Of a stretch of 64,000 bases of DNA, positions 28,834 to 40,933 are shown piece by piece (position 1 is the stretch's first letter; each line of letters opens with the position of its first letter). This DNA is from Parietaria judaica (lineage: Eukaryota > Streptophyta > Magnoliopsida > Rosales > Urticaceae): NCBI GenBank assembly GCA_954871525.1, contig OX940867.1, forward strand, positions 19,011,343 to 19,075,342. The letters run 5' to 3'. The translations under genes were made by a program, and so were the position numbers. The notes beneath the pieces are model-generated. The model was not told the origin of the DNA. It did no database searches and worked only from the letters and a program-made list of their open reading frames with translations.

Positions 28834-29672
28834 GAGTCTCGCTTTAATTTTCGAAAAAACGAAGTTTCAGAGTCGAATTCCAAAATCGAGACTTTCTCTC
28901 TCCAGAACCCACGAGCGAAAATGGAGAACTTCGCTGTTCCTTCCTCGCCGGAGTCCATCCTCGTCGGAGAAGACCACCCTCATGACCGGCTCCGCATGGC
29001 GAGCTCGGCGAGGTCAGTGGTGGCCGTCGGCAAGGCAGAGAAGCAAGGAGGCTCGTGTTTGGCTCCGTGCGAGTCGGGCGAGCCAGGGCTTGCTCGTGGC
29101 GGCGTTGTGGACTCCGTCGCCGACGACGGGTGGTTGCAGGAGGGCCAGGGCTCGACGAGGACCGACTCTGTGCCGCTGGGTCACGTCGGTGAAGGCAGAG
29201 GAGCTCCGCCAAGCCCGGGTTCACGTGGGTCGGGCTTGTGCGGATCTAGCAAGGGTGAACTCTCCACGGTTGGTGCTGCGGGGCTCGTCATTGATGGCGA
29301 TGGGCGGCGAGGTGGCCAAAAGACCTCGGCACGCAGATCTGTGCTAGAGATGCGCGACGTCGGCGACGGAGGAGCCCCATCGGGCTCGTGCTCTTCCCGC
29401 AGATCTGTGGGTGATCCGTTCACCCTAGTTGCCGCCAGCGAGCTCGTGGAGGCCTGGGAAAGATCCCACGGATCCCGAGGACCCGCGGCGACGCCGTTGG
29501 CGGTGGCGAGAGGGCGACGATTCCGACTGGAGAACTCCGGCGAGTCCGAGTTCTTGTAGGTTCGGCGATTCCTCTCGGATCTTTGCTGGGAAGCTCGCGG
29601 ACCACGGGGGTGGGTCCCATGAAGCTCACCGGACCCCGGCAACCCCGTCGGAGGTGACGGCGCGTATTGGCA
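28834..29672 (+). pseudogene. Antisense open region of TE-3, interrupted by TE-4
   Basis: After the proposed leader intron the first ATG is at 28921 and the frame stays open for 213 codons to TAG at 29559. The product would begin MENFAVPSSPESILVGEDHP and is Gly/Ser/Ala-rich with no domain I recognise. The opposite strand is also open (29642-29181, Pro/Ser-rich), so high GC alone could explain both. The region resumes at 33856-34109 after TE-4. Position, strand and promoter parallel the antisense gene of TE-1, but the protein is not recognisably related. Confidence 0.35.
29668..29672. other. Left target-site duplication of TE-4
   Basis: TGGCA, repeated exactly at 33851-33855. Confidence 0.7.
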
Positions 29673-32030
29673 TGTAACATCCGTAAAAAATTTCGTATAA
29701 GAAATAAAATTCTTAAATATTAGTAAATATTTTATTTTTATAAATTATATAAACTTTAAAGAACAAGTACTCGGGACTAGCTCCGATTGAAAATAAAGCT
29801 CCAGAGCCCTTTGATTTTACAATCGTACAAAAATAATTCGCGGACAATCACAAGATCGTTTTATCCACCGTATGCACCCGTATATGCCGCACCGCTGATT
29901 CCGCTTTCTCCACAAGTTATCGTATTTCACCTGATTGTGCAACACAACTATACGAGTGAGCTTATGCTCAGTACGTAAAAGGTTTTTATTACTCACGAAA
30001 ATAATTTAGTACAATCACAGCATAGTGCATAACGTGCAATGATGTTATGTCATTTAATAGTTTTTGAAATTTTCGTATAGATATATATTTGGGCCCTGCA
30101 CCGTACCACCGCGCTTTTCAGCATATAAAGCCTACGGGGGACCGGGGGCGCGACCCTAACCAAGTCAGCCCGAGGCGAATCACTTTTTGACATACCATTC
30201 TGAGACTACCCGTCTCGGTACAATCGGCGGCTTCGCGTACAATGTACCTCAAGAGACTAACCGTCCCGGCACAGCCACACGATGAGACTAACCATCTCGG
30301 TACGGTGCAATTTTATAAAAAAAAAAAATCTTAAATACGTTTATATCATTATAGATATTATGTATGCATATATGCTCATGTATCTTCAATATGCTCAACT
30401 CGCATATGCAATGTCTACCTCCAAAAGCTAAGTTCCAACTAACAAAATCATTCAAACAAATAATCCACACAGTGCACGCGCCACAAAAATGCACAAAGCA
30501 TATTATTGTTGTGTTACAGTGAGTGCTTTTACATACCTTATTCTTATCGAAACACTACTGATCACGACTCGGTGTTTCCTTCAATACGAACTTCCTGATA
30601 TTTAGAATTTAAATATCAGCTCACGAAGTACACAAGAAGTTTTTACACGTATTCTACTCATACACTCTTTCTAGCAACTTATGTGCAATCTTAATCTAAT
30701 CTGTTTAGATGACATCCCAATCAAGATACAAAATATAAACATGCACAAACTATATCACAATCATATTTCAAGACAAACCTAATGCTCTTTCCATATCTAA
30801 TACTAACTAGGAAATTATGGTTATAAAATTTGATGTTACTATTACAGAAACTAATTAACTTACACAATTATTTGCAAAAAATATAATATAATCACTAGGT
30901 AAATATCCAGATAGATAATCGTTAATACGAACTTATATTATGATCAGTACATATATCAATGTACACTTGTTAAGCTAATTATTCAATATATATCCAAATG
31001 CAAATATTTGATAGAATAGAACACGCTTAGTATAGTATTTATTGTATACATACACTGCACGTGCTCTTAAAATTGCAAAACATATATAGAACTACGTAAT
31101 GTGTATGGATTTGGACAAAAATATTGCATACTATATCTTAAGCATGTTCCTATAGCTACAAATTTTTGAGCTTTATAAACATATAAGCATGTATGATAAA
31201 AATGCTTATTTTTTTCATAATAAATCCATATTCAAAACGTGGAATCTATACAGAAACATTCTATCGAGCAATTCATTAAACATTAGGTGGTCTACATTCT
31301 TTACTTTAAATATTAGTAGCTATATAAACGCAAGACTACCCATGAGACTTTAAAAATCAGATTTAAACACTTCATTATGTTTATGACCAAAACATAATCA
31401 TGATTGCAAAACAAAATACATCAAACATGCTCTGATAATATGAGAACCACAATTAATAATCTCTCCTAAAAGAATTTCATAGCTCCAAAACAAGCAATCA
31501 AGAAAAATATGAAAATTACCTAATAAGATTGGACTTAGAATCTGAGAAATGGGCTAAGATCCTCAAGTATCGGTAAAGCAAAATGAAGTCGATGGAGTTG
31601 AAAAGAAGAGACGCCGAGAGGACTGAATCGAGCCTTAGATAGGAGCTCTTGATTCAGCCTTACACAACAACAAAAAAATGCCTCCAACTTAGGTGAGTAA
31701 GAGGCTGGATTCATTACACAAGGAGAGAAGGAATGAGATGTAGATGCTTGATTTTGTTGAGGAAGGGGTAGAAAACAACATCAGTGGGGAAGAAGTGAGG
31801 AGTGATAGAGAAAGATGGTTGAGGAAAGAAAATGAAAGGAAATTTGATGCTGAAGAAAATTTAGTGGGTTTTTGACACATGGATGATGACTCACACAAGG
31901 GACTCGAAGCCACGTAGCAAAATTAGAGCAAGATTTGAAAATTTTCAAAATAGCCCCCAGAGTCTTATAAATGAGCCAACAAGTACTCATTAGATAATAG
32001 ATACTGTCTATAAATTTTAAGGTTATTACA
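29673..32030 (-). repeat. Full-length LTR of TE-4, minus orientation (~2.36 kb)
   Basis: AT-rich, with CGAGTGAGCTTATGCTCAGT near one end and four-fold GAGACTA(A/C)CC(G/A)TCTC-type repeats at ~30205-30300. The right arm carries the inverted counterparts (AGTCTCGTAATGAGA at 33180, 33243 and 33270). No genes. Confidence 0.6.
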
Positions 32031-32780
32031 ATCTCTCATCCTTACAAAATTTTCGCCCTCGAAAATTAAAACCGAGTGGGTTTGAAGCTCTCGTTGCTTC
32101 TTCTCTTTCCATGTTGCCCCTGGCTCGAATAATTACTCCAAAGGACTTTGACGAATAGTATAGTCCTATTCATAAGACTCTCTCCTTCTGAACAAGTGTT
32201 TGGATTGGCCTTTCCTGATGTGACAAATCTTTTTTAATTTTATAAGTTCCGGCTCAAGAATATAAGATGTATCCTATATATACTTTTGTAGAATTGACAC
32301 ATGAAAGATGTTAAGGACGATTGCTAAATCTAGAGAGAGCGCAAGGTTGTTGTTGTTGTTGTTTTTTTTTCAAAATTCATAACATCCTTCGTGGTATTAC
32401 CTTAACGAAAACAGCATTGCCTTCATCGAACTCATGTGATCTCTTGCGTAAATCGGTGTAGCTCTTTCGTCGAGATTGAGCCGCATCCATATAATGGCCC
32501 GTAATCTCTTTTACTTCGACCAGCCTCGTACTGATGAATTGGATGAATTGGAGACTGACACTTTATTCTGCATAAAGCTTCATAAAGGCCATTTTGATCA
32601 TAGATTGATAGCTATTTTTATATGCGAAATCCATTGTGGGTAAATATTTACCCCATGAACCCTTAAAATTCTAAACGCATGCCCAGAGCACATCCTCCAA
32701 GATCGGATTCGTCCGTTTAGTTTGACCTTCACCCTATGAGGGAAAAGTTATACTAAAAAAGGATAAGGTACGTACAAGTA
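32031..32780 (-). pseudogene. Decayed chromovirus pol 3' region in TE-4
   Basis: No open frame survives. The minus strand starts, next to the LTR, with a GGATGAGA-containing purine tract and TTTCGAGGGCGAAAATTTTG, then sequence with the base composition of a degraded pol. A TTG microsatellite and T run are at 32346-32370. Assignment relies on the LTR-proximal motif only. Confidence 0.35.
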
Positions 32781-32799
32781 CTCACCTACAACACAACAC

Positions 32800-33850
32800 T
32801 AATATAACATGTGTGATTACGTTTGGTTGAAAGTGCATGTTTGAATGTATGTGTATGATTGACTTATGTGAAGATGAGATGCATGATTATGTTTATAAGT
32901 ACATGAAAGAATAATATATATGTTGATGATTGATGAAAATCTTTTAGGATACATGTCTGTATGATAGAATATGGTGTGAAATATATGTTTCAGTGACTTA
33001 TGTCGTTTTATGACATTGTGTAATGATATGTGTTGATATATGCAGTATGAGCATATTGAGAAAGCATGAATATGAAGTATGATCATATTCAAAAATCATG
33101 AGCATTTAGTCATACATATAATCTATAGTGATATTAAATATATGTATGATATTTTTAGAAAATGGCGTCGTACCAAGAAGTCTCGTAATGAGACGATGAA
33201 AGTTTATACCGAGATGCAAGTTTCTCATATAGAATATTGATGAAGTCTCGTAATGAGATGATGAAAGTTATGAAGTCTCGTAATGAGATGATGAAAGTTA
33301 TGATGCCTCAGGCTGACTTGGTTAGGGTCGCGCCCCCAGTCCCCCGTAGGTATTGTTGCGCGCTGGTACGTACGCAGGGCCCAAGACTATGTTTATAAAT
33401 AAAAAGCTATAAAATGGTATGACATTGCATTGAATTGCATTGCATTATGTGAATTATATATGATTATTTTTGTGAGTAATAAAAAGCTTTTACGTACTGA
33501 GTGTTAGCTCATTCGTATAGTTGTGTTGCAGCATCGGGTGAAAATCGTTTACTTGCGGAGAAAGCGGAATCAGCGGTGCGGCATATACGGGTGCATACGG
33601 TGGATAAAACGATCTTGTGATTTTCCGCGAATTATTCTTTATGATTGTAAAAATCAAAGAGCCGCGAAGTTTTATTTTCAATCGGAGCTAGTCCCGAGTA
33701 CTGGTTGTATAAAGTTCATATATTTTATAAAAATAAAATATTTAAAGATTTTACTTATTACATTTTTACTTTGTTAAAATATTTTCATAAACCGGGACTT
33801 AATCGAGTTTTATGGAAAAAGTAACGGGCCCGGGAAAGCGGGGCGTTACA
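32800..33850 (+). repeat. Partial LTR of TE-4, plus orientation
   Basis: Ends ...GGGCGTTACA. Homologous, inverted, to the left arm from at least 33030 rightward; the stretch 32800-33030 is AT-rich and its homology is unclear. Contains a tandem GAAGTCTCGTAATGAGATGA repeat (33240-33300). Confidence 0.55.
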
Positions 33851-33855
33851 TGGCA

Positions 33856-34109
33856 GCCCCACGGTGGCTTCGGGGAACTCGGGCTCGCATTCGCTCACCG
33901 GGATCAGCCTAGGCTCTGGCGATGGGCTTGTGGCCGGAAGGGAGTGGACCCACCGTGCCCGCGGTGCTCCGGCGATCCTGGCGGCGATACCGGCGGCCGA
34001 CATTGTGGCCGGCGAGCCTGGATTTGCTTTGAGTGCGCAAGGAGAGTTCCGATCGGGCCCGATCGCGTCTTGGTGGCCACGGATCGTCTCCGAGGGGGGC
34101 CCGCGGTGG
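33856..34109 (+). other. Continuation of the TE-3 antisense region
   Basis: GC-rich like 28840-29660 and contiguous with it once TE-4 and one TSD copy are removed. A ~100-codon open frame crosses it but starts inside TE-4, so it is not a native gene. Confidence 0.45.
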
Positions 34110-35250
34110 TGTAACGTCCCTAAATGGGGGTTAGAAGAATAAGACAAAAACAACGACTTTTCAAACTTTGACCCGTCAATGACACGTCATCATTCAAACG
34201 ATACCGTTGAATATTCAACGTCCACGTCAACGAACACATAACTTTTTCCCATGGGACTTAAAACGATAATACAACATCAACGACCACAGTTTATACAACA
34301 CCATAAAAACGACAAATACAAAGTACCACCATCACAAATATCCTTAATTTAATCCATTACATGTCCGAAATATAAGATCAATTCAAAATACAAAATTCAC
34401 ATCGATGAACACTAAAGGTACGGATATGAAAAATCAACACATGAACCTTCCGAATCAAACTACTCCTCATCCGGAGTCTGACACTGAACAACACCTGTAA
34501 CTGGAAAGAAAAAATGTATATGGAAGGGGTGAGCACCACACGCTCAGTAGAGAATCTAATACCAATTCTCTTTATCGAACCATTATTAGTCAAATTTCAA
34601 TTAAATAAATTAAATGTCATCATAAAATCATTTTATCATCATTTTAACCATTTTCAACAACGAAATAAATTAATAAACATTCTCCACAAAAGTCAAATCA
34701 TTTCGGTGGTCCATGCCGAGTCAGCTCGCGCCTTTACTCCACTATATCCCATTGAGTCCTCAAGGCACGAGCACAGGTGGACTAGAAGTCCCTAACCGTA
34801 ACTCGCTCTCGACTCGGAATCCTAATCACCACCAAAGACGACGGCAAGTTCGCCATGGGTCAAAATGTTGACTTTTGGGTCACCAATCATATCCATATCC
34901 ATAACCATATCCAGCCTACTGCGCAGTAGCCAGCTGCTCGTCAGCAGCTCATCCGCCCAAAGCGGGTACCATATCTTAATAATCATCATCCGCCCGAAGC
35001 GGGTACTATATCATAATAATCATCAACCGCCCGAAGCGGGTACCATATCATCACACGTCATACCGATGTAACCATAAACATAAATATAAGAACGAGCATC
35101 AATCCGATGCAACTATACCTGGTATCCAGCCTCGCTATCAAGCGACCACAATCATAATGTTAACTTTTATCTTTTAATTAAAACAACATTTTATTAATTC
35201 CAATTTTTAACCTATCCGGTTCAATCTTCATTAAATCGTTGGTTTCTACA
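34110..35250 (+). mobile_element. TE-5: LTR-like fragment starting TGTAACGTCCC
   Basis: Starts TGTAACGTCCCTAAATGGGG, similar in style to the TE-4 ends, and has the motif GGGGTGAGCACCACACGCTCAGTAG (in two parts around 34531) comparable to GTGAGC...CTCAGTA of TE-4. That suggests a related chromovirus LTR. A 38-bp tandem repeat with CCGCCCGAAGCGGG hairpins occurs at 34952, 34990 and 35028. It sits between the antisense region and the integrase of TE-3; its right edge is approximate and no TSD is seen. Confidence 0.45.
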
Positions 35251-36226
35251 TTCATTTTAAATAGCGAGAACTTGAGTGTTCTGGCCTACTTTTCTTAGGA
35301 CCAGGCTTCCTTCCAAAAAGCGTCCCGCCTTGACTTTGAAGTTGTAGTAGCGTTCTACAATTTGCTTCTGGGCGACCAGTCAAGTATAAGCCTCGTTCCG
35401 CTTCTCTTCAATGAGGTCGAGCTCGAGTCGCATGGCTTTGTCGTTTCGCTCTTCGTCGAAGAGTTCGACTCGCGGTGAGGGGGGCGCTTTTCTCGGCGGG
35501 GATGACTGCCTCGATGCCATAGGTTAGAGCGAATGGGGTTTTGCCAGTGGCATTCCGAGTGGCAGTCCAGTAGGCCCATAGCACAAAGGGTAGCTCTTCC
35601 GCCCACTTGCCTTTCTTTTCATCAAGTTTCTTTTTTAGGATTTTCTTGATGTCTTTATTAGCTGACTCAACTTGACCGTTTTCCTGAGGGTAGACGGGCA
35701 ATGAGTAGGTGTCGTTAATACCGAGGTCCTGGCATAAGGTTCGGAGGTCGACGTTGTTGAACTGCTTCGTGTTGTTGGTGATCAGCGAGGCAGGGATCCT
35801 GTGCCGGCAGATTATGTTGTGCCAGATGAAGTTCGTCGTGTTCTCCTGGGTAATCTTCGCGATTAGCTCTGCTTCGACCCACTTGGTGAAGTAGTCGACG
35901 GCCACTATCGCGTACTCGACTCCTCCCGGGGCCTCTGGCAGTTTCTCAATCAGGTCGATTCCCCATTTGGTGAATGGGTGAGGGACCATCTCTGGGCACA
36001 GCGGAACTGCGGGCTGGCGAGGTATCTTGGCAAATCGTTGGCACTTGTCGCACTTGCGGGATATCTCGCTTGGGTACTTTTTGAGGGTTGGCCTGAAGTA
36101 GGCTTGCTTAAGAGCTTTAAGGGCGAGAGATCGTCCAGCATAGTCGTTGCCGCAGATTCCTTCATGGATTTCCCGAAAGACGAGATTAGCGTCATCGTCA
36201 GGAAGGCACTTGAGAAGAGGCTGCAT
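35251..36226 (-). pseudogene. Integrase of TE-3, catalytically defective
   Basis: Zinc-binding part REIHEGICGNDYAGRS (second His replaced) and CDKCQRF. The catalytic core has KWGIDLIEKLP with the first Asp, then LITNNTKQF where the second catalytic Asp is Asn, and NGQVESANKD with the Glu. The C-terminal part (YYNFKVKAGRF, GSLVLRK) is shifted in frame after ~35480 and ends near 35255 at TE-5. Lost active-site residue, frameshift and truncation all argue that it is dead. Confidence 0.85.
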
Positions 36227-36460
36227 GAACCCACGCTTGTAGCGATCTGCGTTCTACATCACGTATCTTGTTGATCGGAGCTTGAATTGCCTTGCTTCAT
36301 TTTGGTTGGCAAGTAGAGTGCCGTGCTCTAGATACTCAACGATTTGTGACATCCAGTCGCCTTCTGCTTCATCGGCGATGGCGAGAATTTGAGGTTTCTC
36401 GATGGACGGGCGTTCGAGGGCTTCGACTGGGACTTTCCTTAGCTCTTCGTCGTTGGCGCC
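36227..36460 (-). pseudogene. Linker between RNase H and integrase of TE-3
   Basis: Broken frames with recognisable fragments of the Tat-type linker; no independent gene. Confidence 0.5.
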
Positions 36461-36992
36461 TTACGCCATTCTGACCAATGTGTCGTCTGAGTGATCTCGT
36501 ACCAGACTAGGAACCCCAGGAGGCGTTGTGCGTCGGCTAGGTAGGCCGCCATGTTTTCTTCCTTTTGCCTGGTACTCGCCTTCCACTTGCTTCACGATCA
36601 GTTGAGAGTCACAATGGATTTGCAATTTTTTTTCTTCGAGCTTCAGGGTGATCTGGAGCCCGGCCAGTAGCAGTTCGTATTCCGCGTCATTTTTTGTGGC
36701 GTTGAACCCAAAACAGATGGCGTAGAGAAGCTTTCCATCTTTGGGGCTAGTGAACAAGATGCCTGCACCTGAGCCGCGGGCATTTGAGGCGTCGGTTTCG
36801 ACTTCAACATCGTATGTGAATTCGGCGATGAAGTCCGCCACGGCTTGCGCCTTGATGGCGACTCGGGGTTGATATTCCACGCCGTATTCTCCCAACTCTA
36901 GCGACCAGATCGCCACTTGTGATGAGGTGCATTTGTCGAGCGCCTTGCGCACGGGGTGTTTTGTCCGTACTACGACCTGATGTGCTTGAAAC
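36461..36992 (-). pseudogene. aRNase H of TE-3, cut by TE-6
   Basis: WSLELGEYGVEYQPRVAIK and ADFIAEF form the connection; VETDASNARGSGAGILF, TKNDAEYELLLAGL and IHCDSQLIVKQVEGEY are the D, E and D motifs of the plant-type RNase H. The fourth motif lies in a shifted region near 36470. On the other side the sequence is cut at 36992 within a KLRPYFQAH-type segment by the solo LTR TE-6. Confidence 0.85.
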
Positions 36993-39740
36993 TATTGGGA
37001 ATTTCATTACGTTTCTCGATCCTATTATCACGATTTATGCCGTCAATCCGTCCGGGTAACATTTAAAAAATATTTAAAGCGGAAAAACTTGTTACCTGTA
37101 TAACGACTTGAACATCGTATAATAACCAAAATCAAGATCTGATAAAATAATTCCTAATTTAACTTTTCATGAATTCATTACTAATAATCTAGTTTATAGG
37201 AAATAAAAAAACTGTAAAAAAAGGTTTACATTTATTGACCCAATGCATAAGGCCGTTCCTCAGGTGATGACGATTCCGGCTGCGCGTTCTGAATTGGGCA
37301 GGGCTTCGCCGATGCCGAGGGAAACTCCTGTGATCTTCTGGGATATTCTCCTGGACTCCTCGTACCGAAGCGTGGGCTTCGCCGACAGGACTCCGTCGCA
37401 AAATACTTTAACTTATAGTTCTTTTAAAGCTTTCGGAGAACAACGTCTCACTAAGACGAACCAGAAAAGAGAGATCAGATGCTAAGAAATTTGCAGACTC
37501 TAGAGAGAGAGAGAGATAAAGATCGAATTCTTGCTCTTGGGAAGGTGTGTGAAATGTGTAGAATGAGCCTTGTATTTATAGGCTCATGGAAAAACCAATA
37601 AGGGAAGTTTCCTTCCTTGAATTTCGAATTCTATGATAGGTAAATATAATTAATCACTAAAACCAACGGTCAAGATTGAATCACCAAAGATCCAATGGTT
37701 CTAATTAATTAGGGATTTAACCAAATAGGGAAACCATGAATAAATCAATTATCCAATCACTTCCTTATATAATAGAATTCGAATTCTCTATGTACCCATA
37801 TGGAAAATTCGAAATCAATAACCTTGATCCAATGGTTGGAATTAATTCCATAACCAATCTAATGGACCATATTGATTTAGCATAAAGTCAAGCCTCATTA
37901 CTTGTTCACCAAGCAAAAAATTAGACATCCATTATAAAGAATTCGAATTTTGCATTTCCATATATACATGTTAATTAATTTCCAATCCAATTGTTAAGAT
38001 TGAATCTTATACTAATCCAATGGATATAATTAATTAAGCAATTTCAAAATCAATACTTGGTCACCAAGTCATTTTCGAATTTAGCTTTCCAAATTAATTA
38101 TCATGATCCAACGGTTAAGATCAAACTTGAGCGATCTAATGAACCAAATTAATTTCAAGGTTTTTCCATTAATACCTAAACATAGGTACATATGCCGCAT
38201 ATTTGGAAAGTCCAAATCCAAGCAAATTCGTGTAAGCCCAACTTACACATTTACTTGGGTCGCATTAATTCTACACATTCATATATATACCAAATATATA
38301 TTTTTATTTAAATAACATAAATATATTAATTATTAATTAATTATTAATAATTAAATCCAAATAATTAAATTATATTATGAACCTCTGATCTCAATATAAC
38401 ACACTAAATGTCGTGGTGCAACACTACCATTTAAATTCGTGACATGTGATTAAATTTCACATATTTATGAAAACGATCGTAAACTTGGAAATTCTCTAAA
38501 TTACAAACCGTACGTCGAAATGACTCTGTTCTAAAAGCAAAGTTTCTTAGAATTTATTTTCAACAACTTTGCAATTGATGAAAAATCTAAATTCACCTTT
38601 ATTTTATCAGTTAAATTTCCAGCACCAAACTTTGGTACTTTTTCCACGTCTAAAAGAAAACTTCCAAAGTCTGACACAGACTCTAGTTTTATGAATCCTG
38701 ACAAATAATAAAACATACCGAATGTTTAAATCACGTACGTATCACCCGTTCCGGAGCTATCTTGGGGACCATGGACCCGTATTACTGAAGCTCCAACGAA
38801 CTGCTAGTGGTTCGTCAAACCTCGGTGTTATTCCACGATAAACCCGAGGCTGCACTCTTTAGTGATACATTATATATTATTCATTTTATAGCAAGGTGTC
38901 CATTGATACACTCAAATTCGGGTTATTGATTTTTCATTTGATGATCCACACACGAGCAGGTGGTTTTTACCGGTTTGCCTCTCATTGCATTTTCATCCTC
39001 AACTCAGTTAGTAATATTGTGCGTAACCTACTTATGGTTTCAATTCATAAGTTGCGCGCGGGTACCTCTCACTTCTCACTACTAACAATCAAGGGAATCA
39101 TCTTGACTCTGAAGAGAGTTGTGTGATGTCCGTGTCCATGACCAAGCTACCCTTATCTGTTGATTATCATGTTCCCAAAATAGCAGCATTGGGAACGACA
39201 ATAAAATGTGTTCTTTAACAGTTAAATCAAAGAACAATCAAGTCAACAGTCCAGGCTCGAGGTCACTCAAGACTTAGATCGAATATCCATTTGATCATAT
39301 ACTAGTGACTCAACTCTAAGTTGTCAAGTGACGGTCTTATATAACAACTTCCGGAGTTTAAGTCAGGTCCAGTCCAGTACGAAGCCGCTTCATACTTAAT
39401 GCACTTCTTGTGAGTGTGACACACACACTTAATCCATAATAGGATTATCACTTAGTCACATTAAAGACCTTTTACGATTATGGGCTCCCACCTAGTTAGT
39501 CAGGTCACAGACATTTTAAGTTCATTTATTTTGATTATTAATTCTTCCTCACATTGACTCGGTTCTGATAATAATAACATAATTGCATCCTTCATGAACT
39601 ATGGAAAAAACATTCTATTTTACTCTGCCAGAAACTATAATAAGATTAACATAATAAGTAACATCTTTTATTCAACGACTTTGGTCAAAATCTTTTAAAA
39701 TTTGGGAAAAGACAGCTTGTTTATGGACACATGTACAACA
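36993..39740 (-). mobile_element. TE-6: copia-type solo LTR (2,748 bp) in TE-3 pol
   Basis: Plus-strand start TATTGGGAATTTC (TG mutated to TA), end ACACATGTACAACA, flanked by GAAAC (36988-36992) and GAAAG (39741-39745). Removing it and one duplication restores the pol reading across KLRPYF/QAHQVV. Shares long segments with TE-7 and the TE-10 LTR, e.g. CTGCGCGTTCTG...GGCAGGGCTTCGCCG, GGAGCTATCTTGGGGACCAT and AACCCGAGGCTGCACTCTTT. No internal pol remains, as expected after LTR-LTR recombination. Confidence 0.82.
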
Positions 39741-39745
39741 GAAAG

Positions 39746-40668
39746 TACGGGCGGAGTTTCTTGGCGGTGGTGATCAGCGAGAGCGCCAGCTTCTCGATCT
39801 ACGTGTAGCGCGTTTCGGCGTCGAGGAGAGCTTTGCTGACGTAATAGATGAGTAGTTGCGTTTTTTCTTTTTTTCGAACCAAGACAGGGCTAACTACCCT
39901 GGTCGAGACGGAATGGTAGAGGAATAACGTTTCCTCATCCTTTGGTTTCGGTAATAGAGCAGACGACCCAAGGTAGGCCTTTAACTCTTGGAAAACGGTC
40001 TCGCATTTCTCATCCCAGGTGATGTTCTTCCCGCCTTTGAGGGCTTGGAAAAAAGGCTGGCATCAATATGTGGCTTTCGACATGAATCGTCCCAGGGCGT
40101 TGATGCGTCTGTTGCGGCTCTGCACTTCTTTGATCCTTCGAGGGCTCTTCATCTCGATCAGGGCTCGGATATTTTCGTGGTTTGCCTCGATTCCCTGTCG
40201 GTTGACGATGAATCCTAGGAACTTTCCAGATTTGACCTCGAACGCGCACTTGGCGGGATTAAGCTTCATCTGGTACCTTTGGAGAAGCATGAATGTTTCT
40301 CCAAGGTCCCTGACGTGGTCGACTTCCTTGAGGTTCTTGACGATCATGTCTTCGACGTAGACCTCCATAGTTTTCCCGATGAGTGGGGCGAACATTCGGT
40401 TGACCAAACGCTGGTATGTGGCTCCAGCGTTCGTGTTCCCGAAGAGCATGACTTTGTAGTAGTAGAGACCGCGGTCGATGATGAACGTCGTGTGTATCTG
40501 GTCGGGCTTGTGCATCCGGATTTGGTTGTACCCCGAGTAGGCGTCCATCATATGCTCATGAGCTGGTGGCCGGCGATTGCGTCTACTAGCTGGTCGATCC
40601 TCGGGAGAGGGAAACAATCTTTCGGGCACGCCGTGTTGAGCCCGAAGTAGTCTATGCAGATCCGCCAT
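39746..40668 (-). pseudogene. RT (C-terminal) and gRNase H of TE-3
   Basis: From 40550 down: MDAYSGYNQIRMHKPDQIHT, YYYKVMLFGNTNAGATYQRL, then VYVEDMIVKN, where the YxDD box has become YVED, so a catalytic aspartate is lost. KCAFEVKSGKFLGFIVNRQGIE marks the thumb. The Ty3-type RNase H follows (39745-40010) in broken frames. Frameshift near 40550. Confidence 0.85.
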
Positions 40669-40933
40669 TTGCCGTTAGGCTTTTTGACCTCATGACGTTA
40701 GATACCCAATCCGGGTATGTAACTTCCTTGATGAAGTCTGCAGCGATGAGCTTGTTGACTTCTTCGTTGATGGCCCGATATATTTTAGGATTAAACCCCC
40801 GCCGTCGTTGTATCTTTGGCGCCTTTCCTTTCTCGATGTTGAGTCTTTGGACGACGATTTCGGGGTTGATGCCGGGCATGTCGGTGTGTGACCAAGTGAA
40901 GATGTCCTTGAACTCTCGTAAGAAGGCGATCAA
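40652..40933 (-). pseudogene. RT N-terminal part of TE-3
   Basis: FTWSHTDMPGINPEIVVQRLN, KIQRRRGFNPKIYRAINEEV, IKEVTYPDWVSN: the standard N-terminal RT landmarks. A base loss near 40690 (CATGACG in place of the KKxNGKWR codons) breaks the frame. Confidence 0.85.

Larger units (their letters stand above)
29673..33850. mobile_element. TE-4: chromovirus-like insertion bounded by LTR ends in inverted orientation
   Basis: The outermost sequences are inverted copies: 29673-~30500 matches the reverse complement of ~33030-33850 (TGTAACATCC / GGGCGTTACA ends), with identical TGGCA duplications outside. The left part reads as a full minus-strand LTR, TGTAATAACC (from 32030) to GGATGTTACA (29673), ~2.36 kb. 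To its right a minus-strand TTTCGAGGGCGAAAATTTTG tract matches the PPT/3' pol region of Tekay/Del-type chromoviruses. The right ~0.8-1.0 kb is the 3' end of the same LTR in plus orientation. No intact frame. The right LTR was probably inverted, or the unit formed by aberrant reverse transcription. Confidence 0.6.

Noticed and set aside
28795..29559. 254-codon plus-strand frame starting at 28795
   Set aside because: The apparent start is TTG, inside the proposed leader intron. Only the part from ATG 28921 is kept as a weak candidate.
33812..34114. 100-codon plus-strand frame with a CxxC-like WICFECARR segment
   Set aside because: It starts inside the TE-4 LTR and crosses the insertion boundary; single CxxC, no zinc-finger spacing.
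34952..35050. Regular short repeats resembling a CRISPR array
   Set aside because: Only three 38-bp tandem copies without unique spacers, in a plant LTR-like fragment; not a prokaryotic array.
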